From: Stenotrophomonas sp. MMGLT7 | GTDB lineage: Bacteria; Pseudomonadota; Gammaproteobacteria; Xanthomonadales; Xanthomonadaceae | Direction of reading: 5' to 3' | DNA length: 64,000 nucleotides | Assembly: GCF_021168555.1 (NCBI RefSeq) | Contig: NZ_JAJOZS010000017.1 | Span: 27,497-91,496 of the forward strand | Shown here: piece after piece, positions 46,989 through 55,308 of the stretch | How positions within the stretch are numbered: position 1 is the first letter of the stretch | Layout of the letters: the number at the start of each line of letters is the position of its first letter | Notes under the pieces: model-generated | Told to the model about the DNA's origin: nothing | Seen by the model: only the letters and a program-made list of their open reading frames with translations | Databases searched by the model: none | Made by a program: the position numbers and the translations under genes

Positions 46989-47384
46989 TCAATGGTCGTC
47001 CTGCTCCAGCAGCTCGGCGTAGTCGTCCGGCGACAGCAGATCGTTGAGCTGCTCGGTATCGTCCAGCTCGAGCACGAACAGCCAGCCTTCGCCGTAGGCG
47101 TCCTCGTTGATGGTCTCCGGCTTGTCGGCCAGAGAGACGTTGACCTCGACCACCTTGCCGCTGACCGGCGCGTAGACATCGGAGGCGGCCTTAACCGACT
47201 CCACCACCGCCACGCCGTTGCCGGCCTCGACCGAATCTCCCACCGTGGGCAACTCGACGTAGACCAGGTCGCCCAGCAGGCCCTGGGCATGATCGGAAAT
47301 ACCCACGGTGACGCGGCCATCGCCTTCGACGCGCGCCCATTCGTGGGACTTGAGGAACTTGAGGTCGCCAGGGATCTCACTCAT
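46989..47384 (-). CDS. gcvH: glycine cleavage system H protein
   Basis: 131-aa lipoyl carrier of the glycine cleavage complex. The lipoylation site is Lys65 in [17 protein letters not shown]; other signatures are [12 protein letters not shown] at the start, [19 protein letters not shown] and the end [13 protein letters not shown]. It shuttles the aminomethyl group from GcvP to GcvT. The gene follows gcvT by about 107 bp on the same strand. gcvP is not in the window, so it must be elsewhere. Confidence 0.97.
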   Translation of the reverse strand: MSEIPGDLKFLKSHEWARVEGDGRVTVGISDHAQGLLGDLVYVELPTVGDSVEAGNGVAVVESVKAASDVYAPVSGKVVEVNVSLADKPETINEDAYGEGWLFVLELDDTEQLNDLLSPDDYAELLEQDDH

Positions 47385-47491
47385 GAGTCTGCTCCGGAAG
47401 ATGGAAGGTGGAACGGGTGGCTAGTTTAGCGAGCCGCGACGCGATCAAGTAGCCGTCGCGGATATCGGAAGCGCGGCACGCGGCAACGCCA

Positions 47492-48598
47492 TCAGGCGAT
47501 CACGCCCGGCTGTGGCTGGCCGTCGCGCACGAACGGGAACTTCACCACCCGCAGCGGGATTTCCCTGCCGCGGATGTCCACGCGCACCTGGCCCGGTTCG
47601 CCGGCCGGGACGCGTGCGAATGCGATGGCCTTGCCCAGCGTCGGCGAGAAGGTGCCGGACAGGATCTCGCCCTCGCCCTGCGCGGTGAGCACCTTCTGCC
47701 CATGGCGCAGCACGCCCTTGTCGTCCATCACCACGCCGATCATCTGCCGCGGCGCGCCGCCGGCCTTCTGCGCCTCGAGTGCGGGCCTGCCGATGAAGTC
47801 GCGGCCGTCGTCCAGCGCCACGGTCCACGCCAGCGCCGCTTCGTACGGCGAGACCGCATCGTCCATGTCCTGGCCGTACAGGTTCATGCCGGCCTCGAGC
47901 CGCAGCGTGTCGCGCGCGCCCAGTCCGGCCGGGCTGACGCCGGCCTGCAGCAGCGCGTTCCAGAACGCGACCGCTTCGTCCTGCGGCAGCACGATCTCGA
48001 AGCCGTCCTCGCCGGTGTAGCCGGTACGGGCAACGAACAGCGGCACGCCCGCGACGGACTTCGCCTCGACCGCGGCGAAGCGCCCCAGCTGCTCCACCGC
48101 GGCGCGATCGCCATCGTCGACCAGCCCCAGCACCCTGGCGCGCGCATTCGGCCCCTGCACGGCGATCATGGCGAAGTCGGGGCGCTCGGCCACCTGCACG
48201 TCGAACGCGGCGGCCTGCTCGCCGATCCAGGCCAGGTCCTTGGCGCGGGTGGCGGCGTTGACCACCAGGCGGAAGAACTCCTCGCCCAGGTAGTAGACGA
48301 TCAGGTCGTCGATCACCCCGCCCTGCGGATTGAGCATGCAGGTGTAAAGCGCCTTGCCCGGCACCTTGAGCTTGTCCACCGAGTTGGCCACCAGGTGGCG
48401 CAGGAACTCGCGCACGCGCGCGCCGCGCAGGTCGACCACCGTCATGTGGCTGACGTCGAACATGCCGGCATCGCGACGCACCTGGTGATGCTCCTCGATC
48501 TGCGAGCCGTAGTGGATGGGCATGTCCCAGCCGCCGAAATCGACCATCTTGGCGCCGAGCGCGCGATGGGTGTCGTTGAGGATCGTCTTCTGCGTCAT
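47492..48598 (-). CDS. gcvT: aminomethyltransferase (glycine cleavage T protein)
   Basis: 368 aa. It transfers the aminomethyl carbon from the H protein to tetrahydrofolate. Landmarks are [32 protein letters not shown] near the N-terminus, [30 protein letters not shown] and the C-terminal [16 protein letters not shown]. The ATG at 48598 gives the usual start [10 protein letters not shown]; an ATG four codons earlier is possible. No glycine riboswitch is seen upstream; the leader is instead occupied by a heptamer element (48642-48731). Confidence 0.97.
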   Translation of the reverse strand: MTQKTILNDTHRALGAKMVDFGGWDMPIHYGSQIEEHHQVRRDAGMFDVSHMTVVDLRGARVREFLRHLVANSVDKLKVPGKALYTCMLNPQGGVIDDLIVYYLGEEFFRLVVNAATRAKDLAWIGEQAAAFDVQVAERPDFAMIAVQGPNARARVLGLVDDGDRAAVEQLGRFAAVEAKSVAGVPLFVARTGYTGEDGFEIVLPQDEAVAFWNALLQAGVSPAGLGARDTLRLEAGMNLYGQDMDDAVSPYEAALAWTVALDDGRDFIGRPALEAQKAGGAPRQMIGVVMDDKGVLRHGQKVLTAQGEGEILSGTFSPTLGKAIAFARVPAGEPGQVRVDIRGREIPLRVVKFPFVRDGQPQPGVIA

Positions 48599-48641
48599 GG
48601 CCGCTTCCATCGGGGAAAGGCGGCATTATCCCATTGGAGCA

Positions 48642-48731
48642 GGGATTGGGGATTCGGGATTGGGGACTTGCAAGAGCGGCGCACGTCGTTGCGCTCCTGC
48701 CGTCACCAATCCCCAATTCCCCATCCCCGCC
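48642..48731. repeat. opposed heptamer element 1 (gcvT/nfeD junction)
   Basis: GGGATTGGGGATTCGGGATT at the left and CCAATCCCCAATTCCCCATC at the right are inversely complementary arrays around a 45-bp spacer. The right end stops a few bases from the nfeD stop codon. Same architecture as at 53696, 56942 and 59953. Confidence 0.75.
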
Positions 48732-48737
48732 CCAAAC

Positions 48738-49169
48738 TCACCGCTCCTGCACCTTCAGCGTCATGCCGTCGACGCCGACCACGCGCACCGGGGTGCCGGC
48801 CGGCAGTTCCGGACCGCTGACCACCCAGAACGCGTCGTCGATCTTGGCCCGCCCCTGGCCGCCCTGGATCGGCTGGTCGAGCATCACCACGCGACCGATC
48901 AGCTGCTCGGCGCGACGGTTCAGCAGGGGCCGGTCGCTCTGCCGGGCACGCTTGCGGAACCACTTGCGATAGACCTGAATGGAAACGAAGCTCAGCACGA
49001 CGAAGATCACCGCCTGCAGCAGCACCGGCATGTCCGGCACCAGCCACACCACGACGAACACGACCGTCGCGGCGAACCCCATCCACAGCATGAAGGCGCC
49101 GGGCGCCAGCGCCTCGGCCGCGAACAGCAGCAACGCCAGCGCCCCCCAGACTCCGACGTCCCAGCGCAT
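48738..49169 (-). CDS. NfeD family membrane protein
   Basis: 143 aa. Three hydrophobic segments (WGALALLLFAAEALAPGAFM, LWMGFAATVVFVVVWLV, LLQAVIFVVLSFVSIQVYR) precede a C-terminal OB-fold (about residues 85-143: IGRVVMLDQPIQGGQGRAKI, WVVSGPELPAGTPVRVVGVD). NfeD proteins pair with SPFH proteins; here the SPFH gene ends 3 bp upstream. The pair probably organises or protects inner-membrane domains. Confidence 0.94.
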   Translation of the reverse strand: MRWDVGVWGALALLLFAAEALAPGAFMLWMGFAATVVFVVVWLVPDMPVLLQAVIFVVLSFVSIQVYRKWFRKRARQSDRPLLNRRAEQLIGRVVMLDQPIQGGQGRAKIDDAFWVVSGPELPAGTPVRVVGVDGMTLKVQER

Positions 49170-49172
49170 CGC

Positions 49173-50135
49173 TCAGCCCCCCACCCGCGGCGGCACGCCC
49201 GCGCGCGTGGTGCGGGCATCGCCCTGCTTGCCGAGCGCTTCCTTGGCCAGCTCGGCGATGCCGGCGATCGAGCCGATGATGCCGGACGACTCCATCGGCA
49301 TCAGCACGAACTTCTGGTTCGGCGCGGTGGCCAGTTCCTTGAACGCCTCCACGTACTTCTGCGCGATGAAGTAGTTGATCGCCTGCACGTCGCCCTGGGC
49401 GATCGCCTCGGACACCATCTGCGTGGCCTTGGCCTCCGCCTCGGCCGAGCGCTCGCGCGCCTCGGCATCGCGGAACGCGGCTTCCTTGCGGCCTTCGGCC
49501 TGCAGCACCGCGGCCTGCTTCTCGCCGTCGGCGCGCAGGATCTCGGACTGGCGCGAGCCCTCGGCCTCGAGGATCTGCGCGCGCTTCTCGCGCTCGGCCT
49601 TCATCTGCCGCGCCATCGAGTCGATCAGGTCGCGCGGCGGCTGGATGTCGCGGATCTCGATGCGGTTGACCTTGATGCCCCACGGGTTGGTGGCATGGTC
49701 GACCACGTTCAGCAGCTGCGCGTTGATCGTCTCGCGCTGGCTCAGCGATGCATCCAGGTCCATCGAGCCGATCACGGTGCGGATGTTGGTCTGCACCAGG
49801 GCGATGGTGGCCTGTTCGAGATTGGACACCTCGTAGGCCGCCTTGGCCGCATCCAGCACCTGGAAGAACACCACGCCGTCGACCTTGACCACGGCATTGT
49901 CCTTGGTGATCACGTCCTGGCTGGGCACGTCCAGCACCTGCTCCATCACGTTCACCTTGCGGCCCACGCCGTAGACGATCGGGATCAGGAAATGCAGCCC
50001 GGGCGACATGGTGTGGGTGTACCGGCCGAACCGTTCCACCGTCCACTCGTAGCCCTGCGGCACCATCCGCACGGTCTTGAACAGCACGATGATGCCGGCC
50101 ACCAGCACCACCAGCGCGAGAAATCCTGTCGACAT
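49173..50135 (-). CDS. SPFH/band 7 (stomatin-like) membrane protein
   Basis: 320 aa. An N-terminal membrane anchor (STGFLALVVLVAGIIVLFKT) is followed by the SPFH domain (MVPQGYEWTVERFGRYTHTM, PGLHFLIPIVYGVGRKVNVM, then VLDVPSQDVITKDNAVVKVD and TIRTVIG-like TNIRTVIGSMDLDASLSQRE). A long Ala/Glu/Arg coiled coil (about 185-260: REKRAQILEAEGSRQSEIL) drives oligomerisation. It resembles E. coli QmcA. It forms an operon with nfeD. Confidence 0.95.
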   Translation of the reverse strand: MSTGFLALVVLVAGIIVLFKTVRMVPQGYEWTVERFGRYTHTMSPGLHFLIPIVYGVGRKVNVMEQVLDVPSQDVITKDNAVVKVDGVVFFQVLDAAKAAYEVSNLEQATIALVQTNIRTVIGSMDLDASLSQRETINAQLLNVVDHATNPWGIKVNRIEIRDIQPPRDLIDSMARQMKAEREKRAQILEAEGSRQSEILRADGEKQAAVLQAEGRKEAAFRDAEARERSAEAEAKATQMVSEAIAQGDVQAINYFIAQKYVEAFKELATAPNQKFVLMPMESSGIIGSIAGIAELAKEALGKQGDARTTRAGVPPRVGG

Positions 50136-50246
50136 CGCTATTCCCCCATGGACGTGTACCTGGATTATGCAGCAGCCGGCATGCGGCGCCGCAACATGCC
50201 GGCCCGGCGTCCATGCAAGTGTCCCGTGGGAGCGACGTGGGAGTGA

Positions 50247-50316
50247 CGTAGGAGCGACTTCAGTCGCGATGGGGCTGTACCGGTACAGCCCCATCGCGAC
50301 TGAAGTCGCTCCTACG
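50247..50316. repeat. GTAG-type REP palindrome, copy 2 (perfect 70-bp dyad)
   Basis: Both 35-bp halves are exact reverse complements about the centre at 50281/50282, starting CGTAGGAGCGACTTCAGTCG. Two degenerate fragments (GGGAGCGAC, GGGAGTGAC) precede it. It lies between cspA and the SPFH gene. Confidence 0.92.
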
Positions 50317-50321
50317 GCAGA

Positions 50322-50367
50322 CAGCAGACAGCAGACAGAAGGCAGCGGCCAGCGGCCAGCGGCCAGG
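50322..50367. repeat. short tandem repeats CAGACAG and CGGCCAG
   Basis: Right after the REP palindrome come three CAGACAG-type units and three CGGCCAG-type units. Slippage-prone, non-coding; downstream of the cspA terminator. Confidence 0.6.
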
Positions 50368-50371
50368 ACAC

Positions 50372-50394
50372 AAAAAACCCCCGCCGAAGCGGGG
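50372..50394 (-). terminator. terminator of the cold-shock gene
   Basis: On the minus strand CCCCGC, TTCG, GCGGGG followed by six T, about 25 bp after the cspA stop. Confidence 0.92.
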
Positions 50395-50417
50395 TTCAAG
50401 TGCCGTTGCCGAGCGGA

Positions 50418-50624
50418 TTACTCGACGGGCGTGATGTTGGAGGCCTGGGCACCCTTGGGACCCTGCGTCACGTCGTAGGTGACCTTCTGGCCTTCCTGCA
50501 GGCTGCGGAAGCCCTTGGAGTTGATCGCGGAGAAGTGCGCAAAAACATCGGCGCTGCCGTCCTCCGGTGAGATGAAGCCAAATCCCTTGGCGTCGTTGAA
50601 CCACTTGACGGTACCGTTCGGCAT
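50418..50624 (-). CDS. cspA: cold shock protein (CspA family)
   Basis: 68-aa single cold-shock domain. RNP1 is [11 protein letters not shown] and RNP2 is DVFAHFSAI; opening [11 protein letters not shown] and ending in NITPVE are typical. It binds single-stranded nucleic acid and melts RNA structure. The ATG at 50624 is the family start. The 87-bp gap to the next gene upstream leaves room for a short leader only. Confidence 0.97.
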   Translation of the reverse strand: MPNGTVKWFNDAKGFGFISPEDGSADVFAHFSAINSKGFRSLQEGQKVTYDVTQGPKGAQASNITPVE

Positions 50625-50710
50625 GGTGATGCGAGACCTTTGCAATTAATGGGTGGTGTACGCGGCAAGGCGTACTGGCGGAGTATGCAAAGCTTGTTCA
50701 GCAATGACAA

Positions 50711-51472
50711 TCACCCTCGGGCCAATTCCCCCACCAGCTCCGCAATTCCGGCCGAGGCGTCCGCCACGTTGGCCAGCACCTCGGCCATGGTGATCTCCGA
50801 GGCATCGCCGCAGCCGGCGGCCCAGTTGGCCACGATCGCGAGGCAGGCGTACTCCAGCCCCAGCTCGCGCGCCAGCCCCGCTTCCGGCATGCCGGTCATG
50901 CCCACCAGGTCGCAGCCGTCGCGGCGCAGGCGGGCGATCTCGGCCGCCGTTTCCAGCCGCGGGCCCTGGGTCACGCCGTAGCAGCCGCCATCGACCAGCG
51001 CCGCGCCGGTGACCTTGGCCGCGGCGATCACCTTGCTGCGGAACATCGGCGAGTACGGATGGGTGAAGTCCACGTGCAGCGCCTCGCTGCCCACGTTTCC
51101 CTCGGCATCGCTCTCCCACACGGTGGACACGCGTCCCCAGGTGTAGTCGATGAGCTGGTCCGGGCAGCCCAGGGTGCGCGGCGCGTAGCGCTCGCCGATG
51201 CCGCCGACGGTGTTGAGCGCCAGCACGCGCGAGGCGCCGATCTGCTGCAGGGCGGCGAGGTTGGCGCGGTAGTTGACCAGGTGCGGCGGCAGCGAATGCC
51301 CTTCGCCATGGCGCGCGAGGAAGGCCACCCGGTGCCCCAGCAGCGTGCCCACCCGGACCGGACCGGAGGGCTTGCCGAAACGAGTGTCCAGCTCGTGGCT
51401 CTCGACATCCTGCAACTGCGCCAGGCGGTAGACGCCGGTGCCGCCGATCACCGCCAGCGAGACCGCGCTCAT
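50711..51472 (-). CDS. S-methyl-5'-thioinosine/-thioadenosine phosphorylase
   Basis: 253-aa trimeric purine nucleoside phosphorylase family member. Landmarks: VIGGTGVYRL (phosphate loop), FLARHGEGHSLPPHLVNYRA-NL (substrate and phosphate contacts), LNTVGGIGERYAP, QGPRLETAAEIARLRRDGCD-LVGMTGMPEA. In pseudomonads and xanthomonads the enzyme of this subtype acts on methylthioinosine, giving hypoxanthine and methylthioribose-1-phosphate. Its start overlaps the hpt stop by 4 bp. The linked Hpt would convert the hypoxanthine to IMP, which supports the thioinosine assignment. Confidence 0.9.
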   Translation of the reverse strand: MSAVSLAVIGGTGVYRLAQLQDVESHELDTRFGKPSGPVRVGTLLGHRVAFLARHGEGHSLPPHLVNYRANLAALQQIGASRVLALNTVGGIGERYAPRTLGCPDQLIDYTWGRVSTVWESDAEGNVGSEALHVDFTHPYSPMFRSKVIAAAKVTGAALVDGGCYGVTQGPRLETAAEIARLRRDGCDLVGMTGMPEAGLARELGLEYACLAIVANWAAGCGDASEITMAEVLANVADASAGIAELVGELARG

Positions 51473-52035
51473 GCGTGCTCGCCTTCCTTGAAGGCGTAGA
51501 TCGCCGGCACGCTGCGCAGGCCTTCGTTGACGTCCATGCCGAAGCCGAACACGTAGCGGTCGGGCACTTCCAGGCAGATGTAGTCCGCTTCCACGCCCGG
51601 CACGCAGCGGTCGTGGCGCTTGACCGTCAGCACCACGATGCGCACGTCGGTGGCGCCCTGCTCCAGGCACCACTGGCGCACGCCCTGCAGGGTGTAGCCC
51701 TCGTCGAGGATGTCGTCCACCAGCAGCACGCGGCGCCCGTACAGCGCGGTAGCCGGGCGGTGCTTCCACACCAGCTCGCCGCCGGTGGTCTCGCCGCGGT
51801 AGCGGGTGGCATGCAGGTAGTCGAACTGCACGTCCTGGCCGCGCTGGCCCAGCTCCAGCGCCAGCTGGCCGGCGAACGGCAGCGCGCCGTGCATGATGGT
51901 CAGGAAGACCGGCACCTCGTCCTTGTAGTCGCGGGCGATGTCGTCGGCCACGCGGGCCACGGCCTGGTCGATGGCCGGACGGTCGATCAGCAGGTCGGCC
52001 TTGGCCAGGGCCTGCGGGATGGTGAGATTGGGCAT
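51469..52035 (-). CDS. hpt: hypoxanthine-guanine phosphoribosyltransferase
   Basis: 188 aa. The PRPP-binding motif is RVLLVDDILDEGYTLQGV (about residues 100-117); other marks are LTIMHGALPFAGQLALELG and VKRHDRCVPGVEADYICLEV with PDRYVFGFGMD at the base-binding end. It makes IMP and GMP from hypoxanthine and guanine. It overlaps the phosphorylase start (ATGA) and shares one base with the nagZ stop, so nagZ-hpt-phosphorylase form one translationally coupled unit. Confidence 0.95.
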   Translation of the reverse strand: MPNLTIPQALAKADLLIDRPAIDQAVARVADDIARDYKDEVPVFLTIMHGALPFAGQLALELGQRGQDVQFDYLHATRYRGETTGGELVWKHRPATALYGRRVLLVDDILDEGYTLQGVRQWCLEQGATDVRIVVLTVKRHDRCVPGVEADYICLEVPDRYVFGFGMDVNEGLRSVPAIYAFKEGEHA

Positions 52036-53057
52036 CAGGCGGTTTTTCCGAAGTTTTCTGTGAGACGGGATTGGGTGCTGCCGTGGCGCTGGTCGGCCAG
52101 CAGGCCGTCCCAGCCGAGCGCGCCGCGGCCGATCAGGCCGAGCAGCGCGGCGGTGTTGAGCGTGCGCCCTTCCACGGCCTGCAGCGATTCTTCCACCAGT
52201 TGCGGATGGCATACCAGCACCACGTCGCAACCGGCATCGAGGTGGGCACCGACGCGGGCGGCCACGCCGCCGGCGGCGAACGAGGCGGCCATGCCGATGT
52301 CGTCGGAGAACACCACGCCGCGGAAGCCAAGGCCGCCGGCGGCGGGCTCGCCGCGCAGGACCTGTTCGATCCACACCGGCGAGTAACCGGCCGGTTCGGG
52401 CGCCACCTGCGGGTAGCGCACGTGCGCCATCATCACCGCATCGGCGCCGGCGTCGATGCCGGCGGCGAACGGCACCAGGTCCTCGCGGCGCAGCTGCTCG
52501 AGCGGGCGCGGATCGATGGCGACATCGACGTGCGTATCCTCCAGCACCGAGCCATGGCCGGGGAAATGCTTGAGGGTGGCCGCCATGCCGACGCTGTGCA
52601 TGCCGCGCACGTAGGCGCGGGTGAACTCGGCCACCACCTGCGGATCGTCGCTGAAGGCACGATCGCCGATGGCGCGGTTGCCGCGCGCCAGGTCCACCAC
52701 CGGGGCGAAGCTCAGGTCTATGCCGCTGGCGCGGATCTCGCTGGCCATCAGCCAGGCGTGCTGTTCGGCCAATGCCAGCGCCTGCACGCGATCGTGCGCG
52801 TACAGCGCGGCGAAGTCGTGCAGCGGCGGCAGCGCGCTGTAGCCGTCGCGGAAGCGCTGCACGCGTCCGCCTTCCTGGTCCACGCAGACCAGCAGCGGAC
52901 GCGGCGCGGCCTGGCGGATCGACGCGGCAAGCTCGGCCACCTGCGCGCGCGAGGCGAAGTTGCGCTTGAACAGGATCACCCCGGCCACTGCGTCGTGCTG
53001 CAGCCATTCGCGCTCGGGCGCGGCGAGTTCGGTACCGGCGACGCCGATCACGAGCAT
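52035..53057 (-). CDS. nagZ: beta-N-acetylhexosaminidase NagZ
   Basis: 340-aa family 3 glycoside hydrolase, cytoplasmic (no signal peptide). The diagnostic KHFPGHGSVLEDTHVD motif supplies the catalytic His/Asp pair; FSDDIGMAAS holds the nucleophile Asp, and VDQEGGRVQRF and RAIGDRAFSDDP are also present. It removes GlcNAc from anhydro-muropeptides during cell-wall recycling and so influences AmpC-type beta-lactamase induction in many Gram-negatives. Its placement upstream of purine-salvage genes is a shared-transcript arrangement with no obvious metabolic link. Confidence 0.96.
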   Translation of the reverse strand: MLVIGVAGTELAAPEREWLQHDAVAGVILFKRNFASRAQVAELAASIRQAAPRPLLVCVDQEGGRVQRFRDGYSALPPLHDFAALYAHDRVQALALAEQHAWLMASEIRASGIDLSFAPVVDLARGNRAIGDRAFSDDPQVVAEFTRAYVRGMHSVGMAATLKHFPGHGSVLEDTHVDVAIDPRPLEQLRREDLVPFAAGIDAGADAVMMAHVRYPQVAPEPAGYSPVWIEQVLRGEPAAGGLGFRGVVFSDDIGMAASFAAGGVAARVGAHLDAGCDVVLVCHPQLVEESLQAVEGRTLNTAALLGLIGRGALGWDGLLADQRHGSTQSRLTENFGKTA

Positions 53058-53190
53058 GGAACCATCTCCGGAACAGGCGCCGACCTGGCGCACCGCGGCA
53101 TTGTCGCAGATGCGGCCTGAAGCTTCAGAGGCCAAAAGCGGGCCGGCTGCATTGGCGGGGCCGCCGCAGCCGCATGCAGGGGGCGCCCGT

Positions 53191-53694
53191 TCAGCCGTGC
53201 TCGGCCGCGCTCCATCGCGAGTACGGATGCGCCGCCAGGGCCAGGTTGTAGTAGCGCGACTCGTCGGTGACCTCCGCGCCCAGCCAGTCCGGCCTGTCGA
53301 AGGCCTCGTCGGCGCTGCCGAGCTCGATCTCGGCCACCACCAGCCCGGCGTTGTCGCCGAGGAACTCGTCCACTTCCCACAGGTGGCCGGCATGGCGCAC
53401 CAGGTGCCGGCGCTTGTCGATCAGCCCGCCCACGCACAGCGCCAGCAGCGCGCGCGCATCGGCCACCGGGATCGGGTACTCGAACTCCTGCCGGGTGTGC
53501 CCCAGTTCGCGCGACTTGATGTTGAGGAACGCCACCTCGCCCTGCAGCCGTACCCGCACCGAGGCCTTCTGCGCGCCGCTGTCCATGGCGCCGACGTCGT
53601 TGATGTAGCCCTGCGCCATCGGGATCACCGCGTGCGCGGCGGCGCGCCAGCCGTCGCCGGTGACGAGGAATTTGCGTTCGATTTCAAGAGCCAT
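53191..53694 (-). CDS. CYTH domain protein (class IV adenylate cyclase/triphosphatase fold)
   Basis: 167 aa. The N-terminal EIERKFLV (ExExK) motif defines the CYTH fold; charged strand motifs KASVRVRLQGEVAFLNIKSR, RQEFEYPIP, WEVDEFLGDNAGLVVAEIEL line the tunnel. Bacterial stand-alone CYTH proteins hydrolyse inorganic tripolyphosphate or related phosphates; a few make cAMP. The ATG at 53694 immediately follows (on the minus strand) a GAATCCC heptamer array, so no ribosome site is visible; translation may be weak or leader-dependent. Confidence 0.93.
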   Translation of the reverse strand: MALEIERKFLVTGDGWRAAAHAVIPMAQGYINDVGAMDSGAQKASVRVRLQGEVAFLNIKSRELGHTRQEFEYPIPVADARALLALCVGGLIDKRRHLVRHAGHLWEVDEFLGDNAGLVVAEIELGSADEAFDRPDWLGAEVTDESRYYNLALAAHPYSRWSAAEHG

Positions 53695-53695
53695 C

Positions 53696-53798
53696 GGGAT
53701 TCGGGATTCGGGATTCGGGATTCGGGATTCGGGATTCGGGAAAAGCATAACCCCATGGCTCGTGGCTCCGGCTTTTGCCAATCCCCAATCCCCAATCA
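53696..53798. repeat. opposed heptamer element 2 (CYTH/rlmD junction)
   Basis: Six perfect GGGATTC units (53696-53740) and, inverted, CCAATCCCCAATCCCCAATC (53778-53797), with a 37-bp spacer. The right end runs into the rlmD stop codon; the left end abuts the CYTH start codon. Confidence 0.85.
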
Positions 53799-55160
53799 CC
53801 GCCTCTCGAACACCGCGATGCTCTCCACGTGCGCGGTATGCGGGAACATGTCCATCGCCCCGGCCGCGCGCAGCCTGAAGCCCTGCTCGTTGACCAGGAA
53901 GCCGGCATCGCGCGCCAGCGAGCCGGGGTGGCAGCTGACGTAGACGATGCGCTCGAACTTCTTCAGCGGCAGTTGCCGCAGCACGTCGATCGCGCCCGAG
54001 CGCGGCGGGTCCAGCAGCAGCTTGTCGAAGCCCTGGCGCATCCATGGCGCCTGGCGCTGGTCGGCGGTCAGGTCGGCGGCGAAGAACTGCGCGTTGTCCA
54101 GGCCGTTGCGCTGTGCGTTCTCCTTCGCCCGCGCCACCAGCCCGGCCTCGCCCTCCACGCCCACCGCCTCGCGCACCGTGCGCGCCAGCGGCAGGGTGAA
54201 GTTGCCGAGCCCGCAGAACAGGTCGAGCACGCGGTCTTCGGGCCGCGCGTCGAGCAGCTGCAGCGCAAGGGCGATCATCTTCTGGTTGAGGCTGGCGTTG
54301 ACCTGGATGAAGTCCAGCGGGCGGAACGCCAGCTCCACGTCCCACTGCGGCAGCCGGAACGACAGCGGCACGCGGCCTCCATCGGGCACGACCGGCCACA
54401 GCGGGTGCACGCTGTCCACGCCGCCGGGCTGCAGGAACACGGCAAATCGATGCCGCTGGGCGAAGGCGACCAGCGCCTGCCGGTCGCTCTCGCTCAACGG
54501 CTGCAGGTGGCGCAAGGTCAGCGCCACGCCGCTGTGTTCGTCGGCGGGATCGCCGGCGATGAATTCGATCTGCGGGATGTCGCGGCGCCCGTCCAGACCT
54601 TCGACCAGTTGCGCCAGCTCGGCGATGCGCTCGCCGACCTGCGGGATCACCGTGTAGCACACCGACAGGTCGGCGACGAAGCGCGGGTCCTGCTCGCGGA
54701 AGCCCACCAGCGTCTTGTCCTTCTTCTCGACCCGCCGCACCGAGAAGCGGCCCTTGCGACGGTAGCCCCAGCTGTCGCCGACCAGCGGCGGCAGCACCGC
54801 CTCGGGCACGACGTGGCCGATGCGCTCCAGGTTGTCCATCAGCACGCGCTGCTTGGCGACGATCTGCCGATCCTCGGCCAGGTGCTGCAGCACGCAGCCG
54901 GCACAGACGCCGAAATGCGGGCAGCGCGGCGTGACCCGCTGCGGCGAGGCCTCCAGCACTTCCAGCGTCCGCGCCTCGTCGAAGTGGCGGCTGCGCGCGG
55001 TCGGCTCGGCGACCACCGTCTCGCCGGGCAGCGCGCCGCTGACGAAGGTGACCTTGCCGCCCTCGCCCTCGCGGCGGGCGACGCCGCGGCCGTCGTGGCT
55101 GAGGTCGGTGATGGAGGCCTGGAACAGGGTACGGTCGAAGCGGGATCTGGATCGGGCCAC
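53796..55160 (-). CDS. rlmD: 23S rRNA (uracil-5-)-methyltransferase RlmD
   Basis: 454 aa from a GTG start. An N-terminal TRAM domain (about residues 10-70: FQASITDLSHDGRGVARREG, VSGALPGETVVAEP) is followed by the Fe-S cluster cysteines in CPHFGVCAGCVLQH (plus a later Cys), and a Rossmann methyltransferase domain with VLDLFCGLGNFTLPLA, LLDPPRSGA and the catalytic Cys in VYVSCHPGSLARD. It methylates U1939 of 23S rRNA (E. coli numbering). It is divergent from the receiver-Hpt gene. Confidence 0.96.
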   Translation of the reverse strand: MARSRSRFDRTLFQASITDLSHDGRGVARREGEGGKVTFVSGALPGETVVAEPTARSRHFDEARTLEVLEASPQRVTPRCPHFGVCAGCVLQHLAEDRQIVAKQRVLMDNLERIGHVVPEAVLPPLVGDSWGYRRKGRFSVRRVEKKDKTLVGFREQDPRFVADLSVCYTVIPQVGERIAELAQLVEGLDGRRDIPQIEFIAGDPADEHSGVALTLRHLQPLSESDRQALVAFAQRHRFAVFLQPGGVDSVHPLWPVVPDGGRVPLSFRLPQWDVELAFRPLDFIQVNASLNQKMIALALQLLDARPEDRVLDLFCGLGNFTLPLARTVREAVGVEGEAGLVARAKENAQRNGLDNAQFFAADLTADQRQAPWMRQGFDKLLLDPPRSGAIDVLRQLPLKKFERIVYVSCHPGSLARDAGFLVNEQGFRLRAAGAMDMFPHTAHVESIAVFERR

Positions 55161-55308
55161 GTGGCGGAGGGCTGCTGCGGGCTTGGGGCCGGCTATTGTC
55201 GCAGATGCGGCGAGCGAGGTTCTCGCCGCCATGCCTCTTGTCCGGCGAACGCGGGCGCGGCAATCTGCGGCGGCGGCCGCCCGCCTGCGGCCGGCGGGGA
55301 GGCAGGCC

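Noticed and set aside
46196..47047. A 283-codon plus-strand frame between the histone-like gene and gcvH
   Set aside because: It overlaps the gcvH 3' end and terminator, and its translation is Arg/Ser/His-rich with no family resemblance.
48599..48737. Glycine riboswitch upstream of gcvT
   Set aside because: The leader contains only the opposed heptamer element; none of the conserved glycine aptamer blocks was found.
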